Part shown: positions 61,805 to 64,000 of the stretch, piece by piece | Layout: each line of letters opens with the position of its first letter | Position numbering within the stretch: the first letter of the stretch is position 1 | Assembly (NCBI GenBank): GCA_934513685.1 | Contig: CAKSWY010000008.1 | Coordinates: forward strand, 1-64,000 | From: an uncultured Oscillospiraceae bacterium | Lineage (GTDB): Bacteria > Bacillota > Clostridia > Oscillospirales > Ruminococcaceae | Direction of reading: 5' to 3' | DNA length: 64,000 bases | The notes under the pieces: model-generated | What the model saw: only the letters and a program-made list of their open reading frames with translations | What the model was told of the DNA's origin: nothing | The model's database searches: none | Translations under genes and position numbers: made by a program

Positions 61805-62728
61805 TTACTTCACCATACCGGCAACTTCGGAAGCGAAGTCATCCACGCGCTTCTCCAGGCCTTCGCCCTTCTCATAGCGCACAAACTTGACAATCTTGAT
61901 CTCGCCGCCCAGCTCTTTGCCCACCTGAGCGGTGTGCTGAGCCACAGACTGCTTGTCGTCCTTCACGAAGGCCTGATCCACCAGGCAGTTCTCCTTGTAG
62001 AACTTGCCCACCTTGCCCAGGATCATCTTCTCCTTGACGGCCTCGGGCTTGTTGGCAGTCTTGGGATCGTTGGCCATCTGAGCCAGCAGGATCTCCTTCT
62101 CCTTATCCAGCACGTCGGCGGGAACTTCCTCGCGGCAGACGTAGGTGGGGTTGGCAGCGGCGATCTGCATGGCGATGTCCTTGCCGTAAGTGGCAAACTC
62201 GGGCTTCGCAGCCACCTCATCGGTGGTGTCGAAGTTCACCAGCACAGCATGGGTGCCGCCGGCATGGATGTAGGCAGCGCACACGCCCTCGTAGCGGGTG
62301 AAGCGGCGAACCTTGATGTTCTCCTTGATGACCAGGATCAGGTTCTTCAGCGCGTCATCCACGGTGCCCTCGCCCATCTTGCAGGCCATCAGGGCCTCCA
62401 CGTCAGCGGGGTTCTCCTTGATGATGACGTCGGCAACCTTCTTCACGAAGTCCACGAACTTGTCGTTCTTGGCAACGAAGTCGGTCTCGGCGTTCACTTC
62501 CAGGGCAACGCCCACCTTGCACTCGCTGCAGGCAGTGGCGTAAACCATGCCCTCAGCGGCCACACGGCCGGCCTTCTTGCTGGCGGTAGCCAGGCCCTTC
62601 TCACGCAGCAACTCAACAGCCTTGGCGAAATCGCCCTCAGCGTCGGTCAGAGCCTTCTTGCACTCCATCATGCCGCAGTCGGTCTGCTTGCGCAGCTCCA
62701 TAACGTCCTTAGCGCTAATAGTAGCCAT
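61805..62728 (-). CDS. tsf: Translation elongation factor Ts
   Basis: A 307-residue guanine-nucleotide exchange factor for EF-Tu. ISAKDVMELRKQTDCGMMECKKAL (residues 4-27) is the N-terminal UBA-like signature, ETDFVAKNDKFVDFV (about 79-93) is the TDFV motif that contacts EF-Tu, and YIHAGGTHAVLVNF marks the second core domain. It follows rpsB by 39 bp; the ATG is behind AAAGGGG. Confidence 0.97.
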   Translation of the reverse strand: MATISAKDVMELRKQTDCGMMECKKALTDAEGDFAKAVELLREKGLATASKKAGRVAAEGMVYATACSECKVGVALEVNAETDFVAKNDKFVDFVKKVADVIIKENPADVEALMACKMGEGTVDDALKNLILVIKENIKVRRFTRYEGVCAAYIHAGGTHAVLVNFDTTDEVAAKPEFATYGKDIAMQIAAANPTYVCREEVPADVLDKEKEILLAQMANDPKTANKPEAVKEKMILGKVGKFYKENCLVDQAFVKDDKQSVAQHTAQVGKELGGEIKIVKFVRYEKGEGLEKRVDDFASEVAGMVK

Positions 62729-62767
62729 TTTGAATTTCCCCTTTCAGTTGAAGTGGTCCTGTGTGAT

Positions 62768-63490
62768 TCAGGCCTCGGCGGGAGCCTCAGCAGCCTCTTC
62801 GGTCTGCTCGCCCTGCTTGCCTTCCAGCACAGCGTTGGCCATGGTGCCGGCGATCAGCTTGACAGCGCGGATGGCGTCGTCGTTGCCGGGGATGACGTAG
62901 TCGATCTCATCGGGGTTGCAGTTGGTATCCACAATGGCCACGATGGGGATGTTCAGCTTGCGGGCCTCAGCAACAGCGATGCGCTCCTTGTGAGGATCGA
63001 CGATGAACAGAGCCTTGGGCAGACCCTGCATGTTCTTCACGCCGCCCAGGAACTTCTCCAGCTTTTCGATCTCCAGCTGCAGCTTGACAACTTCCTTCTT
63101 GGGCAGCAGATCAAAGGTGCCGTCCTCGCTCATGGTGCGCAGCTGCTCCAGGCGATCGATGCGCTTGCGGATGGTGCGGAAGTTGGTCAGCATGCCGCCC
63201 AGCCAGCGAGCGTTCACGTAGTGCATGCCGCAGCGGGTAGCCTCATCGCGGATGGACTCCTGAGCCTGCTTCTTGGTGCCGACGAACAGGATGTCGCCGC
63301 CCTCAGCAGCCACGTCGCGCACGAAGTTGTAAGCCTCGTCCAGCTTCTTCACGGTCTTCTGCAGATCGATGATGTAGATGCCGTTGCGCTCGGTGAAGAT
63401 GTAACGGGCCATCTTGGGGTTCCAGCGGCGGGTCTGGTGACCGAAGTGCACGCCGGCTTCGAGAAGCTGCTTCATAGAAACTACTGCCAT
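62768..63490 (-). CDS. rpsB: 30S ribosomal protein S2
   Basis: A 240-residue ribosomal protein. [25 protein letters not shown] is the universal N-terminal signature, and [46 protein letters not shown] is the conserved C-terminal part. It ends in a Glu/Ala-rich tail. It is followed by tsf as in most bacteria. The ATG is behind GGAGG. Confidence 0.98.
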   Translation of the reverse strand: MAVVSMKQLLEAGVHFGHQTRRWNPKMARYIFTERNGIYIIDLQKTVKKLDEAYNFVRDVAAEGGDILFVGTKKQAQESIRDEATRCGMHYVNARWLGGMLTNFRTIRKRIDRLEQLRTMSEDGTFDLLPKKEVVKLQLEIEKLEKFLGGVKNMQGLPKALFIVDPHKERIAVAEARKLNIPIVAIVDTNCNPDEIDYVIPGNDDAIRAVKLIAGTMANAVLEGKQGEQTEEAAEAPAEA

Positions 63491-63594
63491 GGTTAAAAAT
63501 CCTCCAAATCAAATTGTTTTTCCTCCGCATTGCCTGCATGATCTCCAACCCAAAGGCACAAGAAACCAAAGCAATGCGTGCGTATTGCTGGTAT

Positions 63595-63623
63595 AGTATA
63601 CCACAGCGCTTTGCCGATTACAA
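63595..63623 (-). promoter_or_regulatory. Promoter of the rpsB-tsf operon
   Basis: TTGTAA (63618-63623), 17 bp, TATACT (63595-63600) on the minus strand. The predicted leader is about 100 nt, long enough for an S2 autoregulatory structure, but I could not assign one. Confidence 0.75.
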
Positions 63624-63658
63624 GCGATTTTTTCAAAAGTTTTGATCTTTTTTGCGCA

Positions 63659-63937
63659 TTACCGTCCCAGCAGCCGCCGAAGCAGGCCGGGCTTTTCGGG
63701 AATGGCCACCTCGGTGTTTACCAGAATCACGTCCTCGCCCCACTGGGCAAGGTCCCGCCAGGGCAGGGTGATGTCCTCCTGCCGCCCCAGAAGCCCGAAC
63801 AGCCGCGGGCGGCCGTGCAGGATCAGCCCCTCGATTCCGCCGGTCTCCGGCGAAAAGGCCAGGTCATCCACGCGCCCCAGGTTGGCCCCCGTGCGCGCCT
63901 GAATGACGTCTTTGCGGTGCAGCTCCTCCAATGTCAT
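63659..63937 (-). CDS. PRC-barrel protein, YlmC/YmxH family
   Basis: A 92-residue protein of one PRC-barrel domain: TLEELHRKDVIQARTGANLGRVDDLAFSPETGGIEGLILHG, then RPRLFGLLGRQEDITLPWRDLAQWGEDVILV. YlmC/YmxH proteins are widespread in Firmicutes and linked to sporulation or cell division, though their activity is not established. The ATG at 63937 follows AAGGAGG. The upstream 63 bp to the right edge are GC-rich and contain nothing that I recognise. Confidence 0.9.
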   Translation of the reverse strand: MTLEELHRKDVIQARTGANLGRVDDLAFSPETGGIEGLILHGRPRLFGLLGRQEDITLPWRDLAQWGEDVILVNTEVAIPEKPGLLRRLLGR

Positions 63938-64000
63938 ACCGGGTTCCTCCTTTTTCGCCGCCCCGGCCGGCGGCCGGGCAAAATGTGACGGTTTTCTTAA

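Noticed and set aside
61556..63496. 646-codon plus-strand open frame across tsf and rpsB
   Set aside because: Antisense shadow; the minus strand encodes two universal proteins with proper starts.

Overview
The window is a GC-rich bacterial chromosome segment with strong AGGAGG-type ribosome binding sites, sigma-A-like promoters, T-box leaders, a CIRCE operator, a BlaI/M56 pair and a YlmC/YmxH-type protein. Together these point to a high-GC Clostridia member, most likely Oscillospiraceae/Ruminococcaceae (Faecalibacterium, Gemmiger or Subdoligranulum-like). The lineage is inferred from gene content; no rRNA or marker phylogeny is available here. There is no CRISPR array, insertion sequence, prophage or rRNA. 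One small AT-rich patch (about 20.6-21.8 kb) looks foreign.

Layout. 0-6 kb: a ricin-B lectin with a histone-H1-like tail made partly of exact 42-bp repeats (cut by the left edge), SfsA, and a 1141-residue double-AAA+ protein that joins a Clp-like ATPase to an FtsH-like ATPase plus M41 protease without membrane segments. 5.6-10.6 kb: an RND exporter with its own TetR repressor and a palindromic operator at its promoter. 10.7-14.7 kb: a Nim-like flavoprotein, a pair of M14/AstE-AspA paralogues (one with a broken zinc site) and a MATE pump. 14.7-20.3 kb: a T-box-controlled branched-chain amino acid cluster ilvB-ilvN-ilvC-(terminator)-ilvD. 20.6-26.7 kb: the AT-rich patch, a DUF3048 lipoprotein, a LysR/MATE divergent pair, a small membrane protein and an alpha/beta hydrolase. 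26.8-31.6 kb: a DUF815 ATPase, T-box-controlled ilvA, a phosphoesterase and a Crp/Fnr regulator.

31.6-38.9 kb: a MerR regulator with a classic 19-bp-spacer promoter, a flavodoxin, an acetyltransferase, a DUF362 protein behind a second MerR-like promoter, an FMN reductase, a frameshifted CAP-domain lipoprotein pseudogene, BlaI with an M56-M23 peptidase fusion, and a FUSC-like membrane protein. 38.9-44.6 kb: a lipid kinase downstream of a TIR-linker-LRR protein, DUF421, LysR, and an N-truncated cytidylate-kinase-like fragment. 44.6-49 kb: groESL with CIRCE, a butyryl/acetyl-CoA transferase-family enzyme, and tRNA-Thr, tRNA-Asp and tRNA-Trp. 49.1-58.5 kb: a P1B-type metal ATPase with DUF6110 and DUF6219 small proteins, an AraC regulator, and an ABC/FtsX/YhgE-like export cluster. 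The two loci share two kinds of inverted repeat. 58.5-64 kb: GNAT, VWA/DUF2201 and MoxR ATPase in one overlapping operon, then rpsB-tsf and the YlmC/YmxH gene.

Best candidates for undescribed biology are the Clp-FtsH fusion protease, the M56-M23 fusion under BlaI control, the TIR-LRR/lipid kinase pair, and the lectin with an H1-like repeat tail. Gene starts below were chosen by ribosome binding site and family alignment from memory. Terminators and promoters were found by reading the sequence by eye, not by a folding or motif program.
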